Notes: generated from the sequence alone by a model not told the origin. A stretch of DNA of 64,000 nucleotides from Micromonospora arborensis (GCF_003205615.1 NZ_PYBV01000005.1:341506-405505), one strand, 5' to 3'; positions 54,500 to 62,673 are shown, numbered from the stretch's first letter. Translations and numbers: made by a program.

Positions 54500-56071
54500 T
54501 CAGGCTGCCGTGGCTGCGTGTGCTTCCAACCGCGCCATCAGATCCTCGGGAATGATCACGCGTACCCGGCTGTAGCTGTCGGGATCCTCCATCGCTGCCA
54601 ACTCTTCATCCGTGGGCAGCCCGTACGCGATCACCTTCAACCCGGCTTCCCGCATCTCTCGGTTGCGTTCGGCCACCGTTGACAGCGACTCCCACCGCTC
54701 GCGGTACGTCTGCCCGGTCGGCTCCAACTCCCACCGATCCGGCTCGGATGGCAACGCCTCCAACACTTCCCGGCGATCCTCAAGCGAGCGGTACATCTGG
54801 CGGAACTCTGCCTTGCCCCGCTCGCCTCGGAAAATTCCGGCGGCCTGGTGCTCCCGCAGCTCGGCAAGCGACTCTTCTACTTCGGCAAGGTCGGCAGCGT
54901 GATCCGATCCGGGGACGAACACCCGGCGCATCACCTCCAGGTCCCCGGCGATAGCCATGAAGAACTGTTCGGCAACGTGCTCCAGGACGTGAGCAGGGAT
55001 CGACGTCATGCCCTTGGGGCAGTTGCGGCCAGCGCGGGCACGCAACCCGCAGCGGTAGTACATGCCGGCCCGTCCCCGGTTGCGGTACAACGGCTCTCCG
55101 CACTCGCAGTACGCCACGCGCAGCAGGGGCGAGCCACCGACCCGGTTGCCCGCATTGGGGTTGGCGTTCTTTCGCAACGCTTCCTGAAGCCGCTCCCAGT
55201 CGGCACTACTGACGATCGGATCGGCTCGCCGCAGCGGCAACCCATCCTCGCCACGAACCAGCCGAGTGAACGTCTCCTTGGTGCCGTCCGCCTTGGTGCG
55301 GGTCTCGGTCATCTCCGCGTACCCGAGCAGGGTGTGAGAGCGCAGCATCTTGAGCAGGTTTGCGACGCGCCACTCAGTACCCGTTGTCGCCTTGCCAGCG
55401 CGCTTCCGCTGAGCGTCGAGCGGACTCGGTACGGCTTCCTCGTTGAGCCAGCGAACCACCGAGTTGGCCGAGTCCCCGTTGATGATGCGACGCACGATCT
55501 CCCGCGCTGTCTTGCTGGTCTCTGGGTCAACCTCCAACCGCCAACCCTGGCCAGCGTCAGCCTTGACAGCCTGGTAGCCGTACGGCACGAACCCACCACG
55601 CCAGCGACCCTGCTTCATCAGGTGAGCGAACGATGACCGGGCACGCTCGCGGATCGCTTCTAACTCCCCTTCTGCCAGCGCGGAAAGGATGTTGACGAAC
55701 ACCGCGCCCATCGTGCTGTTGATGTCGAACCCTTCCGAGGTCGACACGATGGCTCGCCCGTTGGACTTGCACCAGTCCATGAGTGCGGCGAGGTGGAGCA
55801 CCCGCCGGCTGATCCGGTCCAACCGCCACGCGCAGAGGATGTCGAACGCCGGAACGTCTGCCCTGCCGCCGAGGCTGGTCGGCAACCACTCGCCGAGCTG
55901 CGGACGTTCCCCCGGCGGAACGCTTCCGCTCACGCCTTCGTCCTCAGCCCATCCAACGATGGTGTGCCCGTTCTGCTCAGCCCATGTCGTGATGTACCCG
56001 CGCTGCCGAGCTACCGAGGTCGACTCTTTCCGCTCGCGAGAGAGTCTGATCACGCCGAGCACCCTGCCCAT
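54500..56071 (-). CDS. Large serine integrase of element 1
   Basis: The 523-residue protein has the resolvase domain (about 4-140) with catalytic Ser in GVIRLSRERKE (near 11), D-E-G-V-S-G-S and the partner Arg in WRLDRISRR. The recombinase domain is at about 170-275. A zinc-ribbon comes near 322 (Y-C-E-C-G-E ... Y-Y-R-C), with a coiled-coil motif about 370-410. ATG 56071 follows AGGAGG. It lies 73 bp inside attR, the normal place for such integrases. It should integrate at GACGA in comM and needs a directionality factor to excise. Confidence 0.94.
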   Translation of the reverse strand: MGRVLGVIRLSRERKESTSVARQRGYITTWAEQNGHTIVGWAEDEGVSGSVPPGERPQLGEWLPTSLGGRADVPAFDILCAWRLDRISRRVLHLAALMDWCKSNGRAIVSTSEGFDINSTMGAVFVNILSALAEGELEAIRERARSSFAHLMKQGRWRGGFVPYGYQAVKADAGQGWRLEVDPETSKTAREIVRRIINGDSANSVVRWLNEEAVPSPLDAQRKRAGKATTGTEWRVANLLKMLRSHTLLGYAEMTETRTKADGTKETFTRLVRGEDGLPLRRADPIVSSADWERLQEALRKNANPNAGNRVGGSPLLRVAYCECGEPLYRNRGRAGMYYRCGLRARAGRNCPKGMTSIPAHVLEHVAEQFFMAIAGDLEVMRRVFVPGSDHAADLAEVEESLAELREHQAAGIFRGERGKAEFRQMYRSLEDRREVLEALPSEPDRWELEPTGQTYRERWESLSTVAERNREMREAGLKVIAYGLPTDEELAAMEDPDSYSRVRVIIPEDLMARLEAHAATAA

Positions 56072-56126
56072 GTTGGCCACCTCCTGTTGGGACGCATCGG
56101 CAGGGTAGAGGCCATCGGGAAGCGGA

Positions 56127-56148
56127 GTCAAAGGGTTGACTTTGACGA
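56127..56148. other. attR of element 1
   Basis: The core GACGA (56144-56148) starts the resumed comM frame (GAC GAG GCC CCC). Just inside the element, 7-bp inverted repeats GTCAAAG (56127-56133) and CTTTGAC (56140-56146) overlap the core; they resemble the dyads that serine integrases bind. See attL at 42916. Confidence 0.82.
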
Positions 56149-56664
56149 GGCCCCCGAGTTCAGCAAGGGCGCGTTGGAGGCGCTGCGCCAGCCGTTGGAG
56201 CACGGCCACATCCAGTTGAGTCGCAGCGGGGGCGGCACTGTCTACCCGGCCCGGACCCAGTTGGTGCTGGCGGCCAACCCCTGCCCGTGCGCGAAACCGT
56301 CCGGCGACGCGCACTGCGAGTGCACCCCGCTGGCCCGCCGTCGCTACCTGGGCCGGCTCAGTGGGCCACTGCTCGATCGGATCGACGTACAGGTGCGGTT
56401 GATGCCGGTGCGGGCGGCGGAGCTGATGGCGCCCGACGGCGAGGCCGAGCCGTCGGCGACCGTCGCCGCTCGGGTGGCGGCGGCCCGGCAGGCGGCGGCC
56501 ACCCGCTGGGCCGGACTCGGCCGGCGGCTGAACGCCGAGGTGGAAGGCCCGCACCTGCGTCGACCACCGTGGCGGCTGCCCGCCCGGGCCACCGCCGAGC
56601 TACGTGGCCGGCTCGACTCCGGCTCGCTGTCGGCACGCGGCTTCGACCGGGTGATCCGGATAGC
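56144..56664 (+). pseudogene. comM: comM, middle fragment (between the two insertions)
   Basis: This holds about 173 codons beginning D-E-A-P-E-F-S-K-G-A-L-E-A-L-R-Q-P-L-E-H-G and running to S-A-R-G-F-D-R-V-I-R-I-A. It includes the Cys-rich P-C-P-C-A ... H-C-E-C-T ribbon and the sensor region L-S-G-P-L-L-D-R-I-D. The next expected residues (W-T-L-A-D-L-A-G) are replaced by element 2 sequence, and the frame drifts to a stop at 56746. The last 30 or so codons of comM must lie past the right edge. Confidence 0.92.
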
Positions 56665-56667
56665 AAG
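56650..56667 (+). other. Left junction of element 2 in comM (core not defined)
   Basis: The comM reading frame departs from the family after GGGTGATCCGGATAGCA (R-V-I-R-I-A). The second attachment core must lie in about 56650-56667. Without the right junction, which is outside the window, its exact bases cannot be named. Confidence 0.7.
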
Positions 56668-56676
56668 GATGCCAAG

Positions 56677-58167
56677 ATGGCAGACGTGGACGCACTCTCA
56701 TACGCACGCGCCAGCCAGGACCGCACTGGCGAAGAACTGTCCGTAGGCCGCCAGCATGAGGACCACCGGACCCTGGCCCAGCTCCGTCAGGCCAGGATCG
56801 TTCGGGAGCTGACTGACAACGACGTGAGCGCGGCGGGGAAGCGGCGGCGGCCTGACTTTGAGACCGGCCTGGAACTGGTCCGCCGGGGTGAGGCCCGGGT
56901 CATCATTGCCACCGACATGAGCCGGCTGACCCGGGGGAAGGCGCGCGATGAGGTCCGCCTCCTGGAGCTGGGCCTGGAGACGGGGCTCCACCTCTGGTTT
57001 GTCCGCGCGCCAGACCTGGACCTCAGTACCGCCGCTGGCCGGCTGACCGCCTCCATCCTGATCGCGGCGGCCAGGCATGAGATTGAGCAGAAGTCGGAGC
57101 GCCAGCGGCGGGCCGCCATCCAGGCGGCGGAGCAGGGCCGCCGCATCGGAGGCCGCCGGCCCTTCGGGTATGAGTCGGACGGCGTGACCATCCGGGAGTC
57201 GGAGGCCGCCGCCGTACGGGACGCCTATGAGGCTGTCCTGGCCGGCGTCCCGCTGGGCCGCATCGCGGCGGACTGGAACGCGCGTGGACTGAACACCCCT
57301 CAGCCGAAGCGCGACGGGTCCCCCTCCCCCTGGACCGCCCAGACCCTCCGTCCCACGCTGCTGAATCCCCGGTACGCGGGCCTTCGCTCCCACGTCACGG
57401 AAGCGCTCAGGGAGACCATGGACCCCCGGGCGGCCAGGCTGAAGGCCATCGTGGGGCCGGCGGCGTGGGAGGAACTGGTCACGGAGGAGACCTGGCGCGC
57501 GGCGGTGGAGCTCATCACGGACCCGTCCCGGCACACTGGCCCGCGCTCCGGGCGGGGCCTCCTGACCGGGGTGGGTCGGTGCGGAGTGCCGGAGTGTGGG
57601 GCCACCGTCCACCGTGGCGCGGCACCGGCCAGGAAGGGCAGGGAGGGCCACCCCACCTACCGATGCCGGGCCAGCATGGGCCACGTCGGGCGCGCGTCGG
57701 AGCCGGTGGACTGGTGGGTGACGGAGGTGGTCATCGGACGCCTGGAGCGCCCGGACGCCGCCCTCCTCCTGGCCGACGACAAGCGCCCAGACGCCGCGAA
57801 GCTGAGGCGGGAGGCCCGCGCGCTCCGGGTCCGCCTGGACAGCCTGGCGGGCCTCCTGGCGGACGGGGTGCTCACGGAGGTGGGCGTCCGGCGGGAGTCC
57901 GTGAAGCTCCGGACGAAGCTGGCAGAGGTGGAGGCCGCCCAGGCGGACGCCGGACGGGTCAACGTCCTGGGACCGCTGATCAACGCACCGGACGTACGGG
58001 CCGCCGTGGAGGCCCTGGACACGGACCGGCTCCGGGTGGTCATCGACACGCTGATGACCGTCACGCTCCTCCCCCCTGGCCGTGGGGTCCGCTTCGGCCA
58101 GGACGTGGAGTCCTGGGAGCGCGTGGCGGAGCGGATCAGCGCGTCCATCGTGATCGACTGGCGCTGA
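56677..58167 (+). CDS. Large serine integrase of element 2
   Basis: The 496-residue protein has a resolvase domain (about 3-140) with catalytic Ser in LSYARASQDR (near 12) and partner Arg in DMSRLTRGKA. The recombinase domain is at about 160-265. A zinc-ribbon lies near 300 (C-G-V-P-E-C ... Y-R-C), with a coiled-coil stretch at about 365-430. Its sequence is clearly different from the first integrase. The ATG lies about 12 bp inside the left end, a common arrangement where the integrase borders its own att site. Confidence 0.94.
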   Translation: MADVDALSYARASQDRTGEELSVGRQHEDHRTLAQLRQARIVRELTDNDVSAAGKRRRPDFETGLELVRRGEARVIIATDMSRLTRGKARDEVRLLELGLETGLHLWFVRAPDLDLSTAAGRLTASILIAAARHEIEQKSERQRRAAIQAAEQGRRIGGRRPFGYESDGVTIRESEAAAVRDAYEAVLAGVPLGRIAADWNARGLNTPQPKRDGSPSPWTAQTLRPTLLNPRYAGLRSHVTEALRETMDPRAARLKAIVGPAAWEELVTEETWRAAVELITDPSRHTGPRSGRGLLTGVGRCGVPECGATVHRGAAPARKGREGHPTYRCRASMGHVGRASEPVDWWVTEVVIGRLERPDAALLLADDKRPDAAKLRREARALRVRLDSLAGLLADGVLTEVGVRRESVKLRTKLAEVEAAQADAGRVNVLGPLINAPDVRAAVEALDTDRLRVVIDTLMTVTLLPPGRGVRFGQDVESWERVAERISASIVIDWR

Positions 58168-58225
58168 TTCAGGCTCGGGGACGTGAGCGGGCAACGAATT
58201 CGCCCCGTGGCCCTACCCTGATCCG

Positions 58226-58942
58226 GTGCTTGCCGCTGCCGAGGTACCGAAGATCACTGACTGGATGCAGGCTTGGGGAAGCCTGATCGGAATCGCGGTC
58301 TCCAGCTTGGCCGTGATCATCACTGGAATGCTTTTGCGTCACGAGATGCGTATGCGTCGAGAGGAAAAGGCAGACGCGGAGGCCGCCCAGGCCCGATTGA
58401 TCAGTGTCACGTGGAGCGGGGTAGAAGAAGGTGACGGCTCTGACAAGGTGATCCAGTGGCAAGTTTTTAATCACAGTCAAGCGCCGATTCGCGAGGTCCT
58501 TTTGGAGGTGGATGAGGGGCGCACGCGCGAAGAGCCAACGGTTGTCGCCGTGATCAACTACATCGGGCCCGGCGAGAGTGAATCTGGCGCAGCCGACCTG
58601 GAGAAAGCCGTTGCGAGCGGCTACGGTTTGCGCCCTGTGGTTTCGACCATCTTCACGGACGGCTGCGGCATCCGATGGGCTCGGAGAGAACGAGGACAGC
58701 CAGTGAAGATAAGGGGTCCACTCCGCCCGGCAGAAACTCCATTCAGTCGAGTGCTGTGGCTCTATTGCTGGCCGGTGTCAGCCCCTCCGTATCGCTTGAG
58801 TCGCTGGTTCCGCAACCGCACGTCCCGCATCAAGTTTCGAATGGAAATGAGCATCCGAATGCGGACAATCCGCCAACGGAAGAAAATGGACCTTGCGGAG
58901 CAGCGCAAAGCCAGTGCCGCCAACTCTATGACCGAGCGCTGA
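58226..58942 (+). CDS. Membrane-anchored protein, unknown
   Basis: GTG 58226. The 238-residue protein has one hydrophobic helix (about 18-37; SLIGIAVSSLAVIITGMLL), then a basic/acidic helix and a beta-rich domain. A second hydrophobic stretch near 172-184 and a basic C-terminus follow. GC content falls below that of its neighbours. It lies next to the integrase, as the coiled-coil membrane gene does in element 1. Function unknown. Confidence 0.6.
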   Translation: MLAAAEVPKITDWMQAWGSLIGIAVSSLAVIITGMLLRHEMRMRREEKADAEAAQARLISVTWSGVEEGDGSDKVIQWQVFNHSQAPIREVLLEVDEGRTREEPTVVAVINYIGPGESESGAADLEKAVASGYGLRPVVSTIFTDGCGIRWARRERGQPVKIRGPLRPAETPFSRVLWLYCWPVSAPPYRLSRWFRNRTSRIKFRMEMSIRMRTIRQRKKMDLAEQRKASAANSMTER

Positions 58943-58969
58943 GGTACGCCCGGCGCGTCCTGGCGACCG

Positions 58970-59146
58970 CTAGGACTGGCCGGGCGTAGGTGTGGCATAC
59001 CGCTCCAGGCGGTCCCGGGCCCAGTCCAGCGACCGGCACCCGTCCTCCCGGCACCGGGGACAGCGGGCCTCCTGGTGCTCAGCGATGGTCCATGCGGCCA
59101 GCCGGGGGACCCAGACCTCCCGGGGGACCTCCTCCGGGACGCTCAC
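58970..59146 (-). CDS. 58-residue Cys-containing small protein
   Basis: GTG 59146 overlaps the stop of the next-upstream gene (GTGA). The protein has a helix and one zinc-like C-P-R-C ... D-G-C segment (near 29-37). It pairs with the similar protein encoded just upstream, and both show A-E-x-H-x-E-x-R-C-x-x-C. Unrecognised. Confidence 0.6.
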   Translation of the reverse strand: MSVPEEVPREVWVPRLAAWTIAEHQEARCPRCREDGCRSLDWARDRLERYATPTPGQS

Positions 59147-59370
59147 TGGTCGGCGGCGGCCATGCCGTACCGGGCCGCCCGGTTGCCGGCCATCCGCTGG
59201 CGCTTGACCTCCCCGATGGCCCAGGCGAGCATCCCGCACGCGCCGTCTCCGCACTGAGCACACCGCCCGGTCTCCCGGTGTGGGCTGGGTGGCTCCGCGT
59301 GCTGAGTGATCACGCGCATGGCCGTCCATAGCAGAAGCGCGGGGGTCACGGGACCGTCATCCATGGGCAC
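59143..59370 (-). CDS. 75-residue Cys-containing small protein
   Basis: GTG 59370 has AGGAGG seven bases upstream. The product has a hydrophobic helix (T-P-A-L-L-L-W-T-A-M-R-V-I-T-Q-H) and a C-A-Q-C-G-D-G-A-C cluster (near 38-46). It is the upstream half of a two-gene coupled pair of related small proteins. Likely zinc-binding; role unknown. Confidence 0.6.
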   Translation of the reverse strand: MPMDDGPVTPALLLWTAMRVITQHAEPPSPHRETGRCAQCGDGACGMLAWAIGEVKRQRMAGNRAARYGMAAADQ

Positions 59371-59590
59371 AGCTCCACCTCCTGAAATGGCAGGTCCGGG
59401 CACGGAGCCCCGCTCGCGTACCCGGACCGCTACCCGGTGTGTTGCCCGTCCAGGGGACCGGATTGCCCTACCCCCTGTCAAGTATGGAAGTGGACTGGCT
59501 ACACGTCAAAACTGGCTCTGAGCAGCGCTTACGAGTGACCTCACCAGGGGTTTCAGGTCCGCAAGGGGGTGCCGTGGTGATGCTCAGGAG

Positions 59591-59815
59591 ATGGCCTGGC
59601 AGCGGCGGTTGTACGGGAGCGCGGAGCTTCAGGAGCGCCTGGGCGTCTCGCGCGTCCGGGTAGTCCAGCTCACCAGCCGGCCCGACTTCCCGGAGCCCTT
59701 CGATCACCTGGCCGGCGGAACCGTCTGGCTGGTGGATGACGTGGAAGCCTGGATCAGCCAGCACCAGCCCTGGAAGGCCAGGGGAGCGGATGAGCCCCCG
59801 CCGCCGGAGAGCTGA
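59591..59815 (+). CDS. AlpA/excisionase-like HTH protein
   Basis: The 74-residue protein has L-Y-G-S-A-E-L-Q-E-R-L-G-V-S-R-V-R-V-V-Q-L (near 7-28), the wing V-W-L-V-D-D-V-E-A-W-I and a Pro-rich end, matching small winged-helix proteins of the MerR/Xis type. It is a candidate recombination directionality factor for integrase 2. The start is ATG 59591. A terminator follows its stop. Confidence 0.75.
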   Translation: MAWQRRLYGSAELQERLGVSRVRVVQLTSRPDFPEPFDHLAGGTVWLVDDVEAWISQHQPWKARGADEPPPPES

Positions 59816-59828
59816 GCGCGCACACGGA

Positions 59829-59861
59829 ACGGCCCGCCCTGTAGACCAGAGGGCGGGCCGT
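59829..59861. terminator. Bidirectional terminator
   Basis: Perfect 12-bp arms ACGGCCCGCCCT and AGGGCGGGCCGT around GTAGACCAG, followed by TTG. It separates the rightward HTH gene from the leftward operon ending at 59876. Confidence 0.88.
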
Positions 59862-59875
59862 TGTCCGTACGGGGC

Positions 59876-61024
59876 TCAGGCGGCGGCCTTCATCTTCCTG
59901 GCCGCCTTCGGCTCCGGCTCCGTGGCGTAGCGGGACAACGGGGCCAGCGTCTCCGCCACCTTCTCCCGGGCCGCCCGCGTGGCGGCCCGCGAAGCGTTCA
60001 CCTGGCCGGTGAGCGCGGAGCCCTGGGCGAAGACCTGGCGCGCGTGGAGCGGCTTCTCCACGTTGGCCCGCATAGCATCCACGGCCACCAGGTCACCCAG
60101 GGCGGCGTCCAGCGCGGCCACGGCGGCGTCCAGCCGGCCCAGCGCGGCCCGGCCCTGGCCGCTCAGGTACGCCAGCCACTCCGCCCGGTTGTCCTCCACC
60201 GCCTTCAGCACGGCGGCCCGGGTGGCCTCCAGGGCGTCCTCCGTGCCCTGGGCTACCGCCTTCGCGGCCTGGGCCTCCAGCTCCAGGTCCCGGATGGCCT
60301 GGGCGGCCTTCGCCGTGTTCGTCGCCTGGCCGGAGGCGGCGGCCTGGGCCGCTGCCCGGCGGAGGTCCTGGGGAGCGTTCTGTGCCCGGTCCTGGGCCTC
60401 CCGCGCGGCCCGGTCCAGCTCCGTCGCCTTCAGCGACAGGTCCCGGTACGCGGCCAGGGAGGGCTGGACGGCGGGGTGGACGTGGCGACCGGGGAGGCTC
60501 ACGTGGAGGCCAGCGGCGTTGAAGCTGACCGGCTCCGCCTCCCAGAGCTTCGGAGCCTGCTCACCATCCGCCAGGGGCTGGAGCGGGCCGGCTCCGGTGG
60601 GGAAGGCCACGGTGAGCCCCCACAACTCCGTGAGGCCGCCGTGCTCCACCAGCTCCTTCGCCCGGTGCTCCCCGTCCACGTTCTGGAGCGGGCACTGGTG
60701 GCCCTGGTGCTCCTGGCCGGTCATGGCCGCCACCCTTGCCCGCCCGCCGTGGCCGATGACCATGAGCCGGCTGTCCGCTCCACGGGCCTGGACCACGGTG
60801 TGGGCGTGCGGTGCCGTGGGGACCCGGCGGTTAGGGCCGTCCCAGAACTGGTCCAGCGGGTCACACGTGCAATCCTCCAGCGCGGCCCCCGCCTCCCTGG
60901 CCTGGAACATGGCCCAGCCCAGGATGCGCTCCCCCTGGGCGGGGCTCACGGCGGTCATGCCGCTCATGTCGACGGTCCAGACGCCCAGCTCCGGGGAGTA
61001 GCGGACCCGCTCATCCTTGATCAT
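59876..61024 (-). CDS. 382-residue protein with C-terminal coiled coil
   Basis: ATG 61024 shares a base with the upstream stop (TGATG). The N-terminal half (about 1-190) has scattered Cys/His (D-C-T-C-D; G-H-Q-C-P) and strands. The C-terminal half (about 195-370) is a long Ala/Gln/Arg coiled coil. It is the last gene of the leftward four-gene set. No family recognised; a nucleoid or partition role is only a possibility. Confidence 0.6.
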   Translation of the reverse strand: MIKDERVRYSPELGVWTVDMSGMTAVSPAQGERILGWAMFQAREAGAALEDCTCDPLDQFWDGPNRRVPTAPHAHTVVQARGADSRLMVIGHGGRARVAAMTGQEHQGHQCPLQNVDGEHRAKELVEHGGLTELWGLTVAFPTGAGPLQPLADGEQAPKLWEAEPVSFNAAGLHVSLPGRHVHPAVQPSLAAYRDLSLKATELDRAAREAQDRAQNAPQDLRRAAAQAAASGQATNTAKAAQAIRDLELEAQAAKAVAQGTEDALEATRAAVLKAVEDNRAEWLAYLSGQGRAALGRLDAAVAALDAALGDLVAVDAMRANVEKPLHARQVFAQGSALTGQVNASRAATRAAREKVAETLAPLSRYATEPEPKAARKMKAAA

Positions 61025-61290
61025 CAGTTGGTCTCCTTCAGTCCGAGCATGGCCCGGCGGCGTGCCTTCGCCGGGTTGGTGGGGGTCTGGTCAGTGGTGG
61101 CGCTCTCCGCCGACTCCTGGGCTGGCTCCTCCTGGCCGCCGGCCAGCATGGCGCGGCGTCGGGCGGCGGCGTCCCGCTTCACCTGAGTGATGACCGCCCG
61201 GGTGATCTGGGCGGGGGACTTCCCTGCCTGGGCGGCCAGCATGGCCACGCGGCGGAGCCTGGCCTGGGCGGCGGTGTCCTGAGTGGTCAC
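61024..61290 (-). CDS. 88-residue Ala/Arg-rich protein
   Basis: GTG 61290 overlaps the previous gene's stop. The protein has two copies of an A-(R)-R-R-A-M-L element (R-R-R-A-M-L-A-G-G near 43-51 and R-R-R-A-M-L-G-L near 76-83), plus a related R-R-V-A-M-L near 14. The linkers are acidic. The three-fold motif suggests repeated binding units. Third gene of the coupled operon. Confidence 0.6.
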   Translation of the reverse strand: MTTQDTAAQARLRRVAMLAAQAGKSPAQITRAVITQVKRDAAARRRAMLAGGQEEPAQESAESATTDQTPTNPAKARRRAMLGLKETN

Positions 61291-61589
61291 CAGTCCTCAC
61301 CCTCTCCACGGAGGCGGGCCACGGCGGCCAGGGCGGCCCCCTGGACGCACTCCGGACAGCGGGCCTGCCGGTCGGTCACCGGGCGGACCCGGCGGAGGAT
61401 CAGACCCTCCTCACGGAGGCGGGCGGCGGCATCTTCGACCAGACGGAGGACCGCTGCCCGCTCACCGGGGACCTCCTGGACCCGTGAGGGACCCAGCGGG
61501 ACCCGGTGGGTCCTACAGCGCTCCGGGGTCCCGCTGACGCCTAGGACCCGGTGGGTCCCACGTCCGGGTCCAAACGCAAGGGGGCTCAT
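61287..61589 (-). CDS. 100-residue small protein with a C-P-E-C segment
   Basis: ATG 61589 overlaps the stop upstream (ATGA). The C-terminal two-thirds form a helix (VLRLVEDAAARLREEG) and a Q-A-R-C-P-E-C-V-Q-G segment. The first third covers DNA with two 15-bp palindromes (GGACCCGGTGGGTCC at 61499 and 61544). A later start is possible if those are operators. Confidence 0.55.
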   Translation of the reverse strand: MSPLAFGPGRGTHRVLGVSGTPERCRTHRVPLGPSRVQEVPGERAAVLRLVEDAAARLREEGLILRRVRPVTDRQARCPECVQGAALAAVARLRGEGEDW

Positions 61590-61987
61590 CGGTGGACCCC
61601 CATGCCAAGGTCCTGGACCCCAGGACCCAGCTCATGCTGGACCACTACGGCGGAGGGGAGGCGGAGGCCGTAGAGCTGGACCCTCTCCCGCTCCAGGGAC
61701 AAGAGAAGACCCAGGACCTTCACTGTGTCCTGGAGGGACAGGTCCTCCGTCGCCAGGAGGACATTGGCCCGGCGCATCCAGCCGTTGAAGCGCGCCTCCG
61801 ACTGGCGGCGGAGTGTGTCCGCCTCCTGGGCTGGGATGCGCTGGAGGGCGGCCCGGACACGTCGCGCGGCGGTCCTGGAGCTGATGTCCAGGCGCTCAGC
61901 GATCACGTCGATGGAGTGGCCGGCGTTGCTCAGCTCCAGGGCTTCCAACTCCTGGGCGTGGCGCTTGCCGGCTGTCATGCGGCTCAT
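61586..61987 (-). CDS. 133-residue HTH protein, first gene of leftward operon
   Basis: ATG 61987 lies nine bases after a TATACG -10-like box, so a leaderless message is plausible. The protein has a helix-turn-helix region (about 22-55; G-H-S-I-D-V-I-A-E-R-L-D-I-S-S-R-T-A-A-R-R-V) followed by a long helix. It resembles small terminase-like or LuxR-like HTH proteins of phages. A TTG at 62020 is an alternative, but it would lie inside the operator repeats. Confidence 0.65.
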   Translation of the reverse strand: MSRMTAGKRHAQELEALELSNAGHSIDVIAERLDISSRTAARRVRAALQRIPAQEADTLRRQSEARFNGWMRRANVLLATEDLSLQDTVKVLGLLLSLERERVQLYGLRLPSAVVVQHELGPGVQDLGMGVHR

Positions 61988-62060
61988 GTTCCGGACCGTA
62001 TACCCGTAAAGTGCCAGCAACTAGTCCAAAGTGCCACTGGTGGAGACACCATAGTGACAC
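61988..62060 (-). promoter_or_regulatory. Operator-like promoter of the leftward operon
   Basis: The + strand shows AAAGTGCCA at 62008 and at 62028 (20 bp apart), and a related TAGTGACAC at about 62053. They overlap the -35 region of a leftward promoter with TATACG as -10 (about 61996-62001). Two helical turns apart on one face, they look like binding sites for an element repressor. Confidence 0.6.
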
Positions 62061-62071
62061 TTATGTGCGTC

Positions 62072-62598
62072 CCGGTTGATCTAGTGCGTCCGCAAGGACG
62101 CGATCAAGTACATCCCGTGCGGCGAACAACGGGCAGGTCCTGAAGAACTGCTGTGGCTTGCAACACGACTGCCGGGGAGATCCAGCGCTGTCCGCCTGCA
62201 CGGCGTCGGTGTCTCCATGTGCAGCGGCACTACCTCACGTGGCCCCGGATGGACACGGCCCGCCGCCGTACCGTGACAAGATCACCAACGTTGAGAAGGT
62301 CCTCCGGCGTCTCCACCAGATGGCCTTACTGACCGACCAGGGCACCCCAAGAAGGACATCTTCGGCAAGCACTTCACGCGGCGGGACAGAACGTCCGCCG
62401 CTGAGCAGGGCGGATGCCGCATGGTGAAAGCCCAACCGCACTGATCGGGGTGGCCCTGGCCGAGTGATGGACGGTGCGGACGGTGGAGCCGCCGATACGC
62501 CGCCGATAAAGTCCCCCGAGAACAGCGGGACTGAGCATGTTGGGCGGTCCGCACTCTAGACAGCCTCGTGTACAACCTGAGCACTGTGACGCGCGGAG
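62072..62598. other. Control region, possible degraded gene
   Basis: A hairpin with a GCAA tetraloop (GCGTCC-GCAA-GGACGC, 62086-62101), extended by TTGATC/GATCAA, opens the region. Between about 62278 and 62430, one frame reads D-K-I-T-N-V-E-K-V-L-R-R-L-H and a second reads P-K-K-D-I-F-G-K-H-F-T-R-R-D, as if a gene were broken by a frameshift near 62340. Neither has a proper start. Confidence 0.4.
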
Positions 62599-62673
62599 AT
62601 GGCTCGCGAAAAACGGGCTCTGTCCTCTTCGGTCGCTACAGTCTCCGAGAACGACCGGCCCGCATGTCTGGGT

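Larger units (their letters stand above)
42918..56146. mobile_element. Element 1: serine-integrase integrative (conjugative) element in comM
   Basis: A 13.2-kb insertion with matching 5-bp cores at its ends. It contains, left to right: a winged-helix initiator-like gene, Spd-like and TraB/FtsK-like transfer genes, an excisionase-like gene, a repeat block, a run of small coupled genes ending in a second initiator-like gene, two HNH nucleases, a membrane coiled-coil protein and, at the right end on the other strand, the integrase. No relaxase, capsid or terminase gene is visible. The content fits an actinomycete integrative and conjugative element that moves double-stranded DNA. Confidence 0.88.

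Noticed and set aside
62158..62427. An 89-codon rightward gene
   Set aside because: It has no ribosome binding site, is Pro/Ser/Arg-rich at both ends, and is better read as part of a control region or broken gene.
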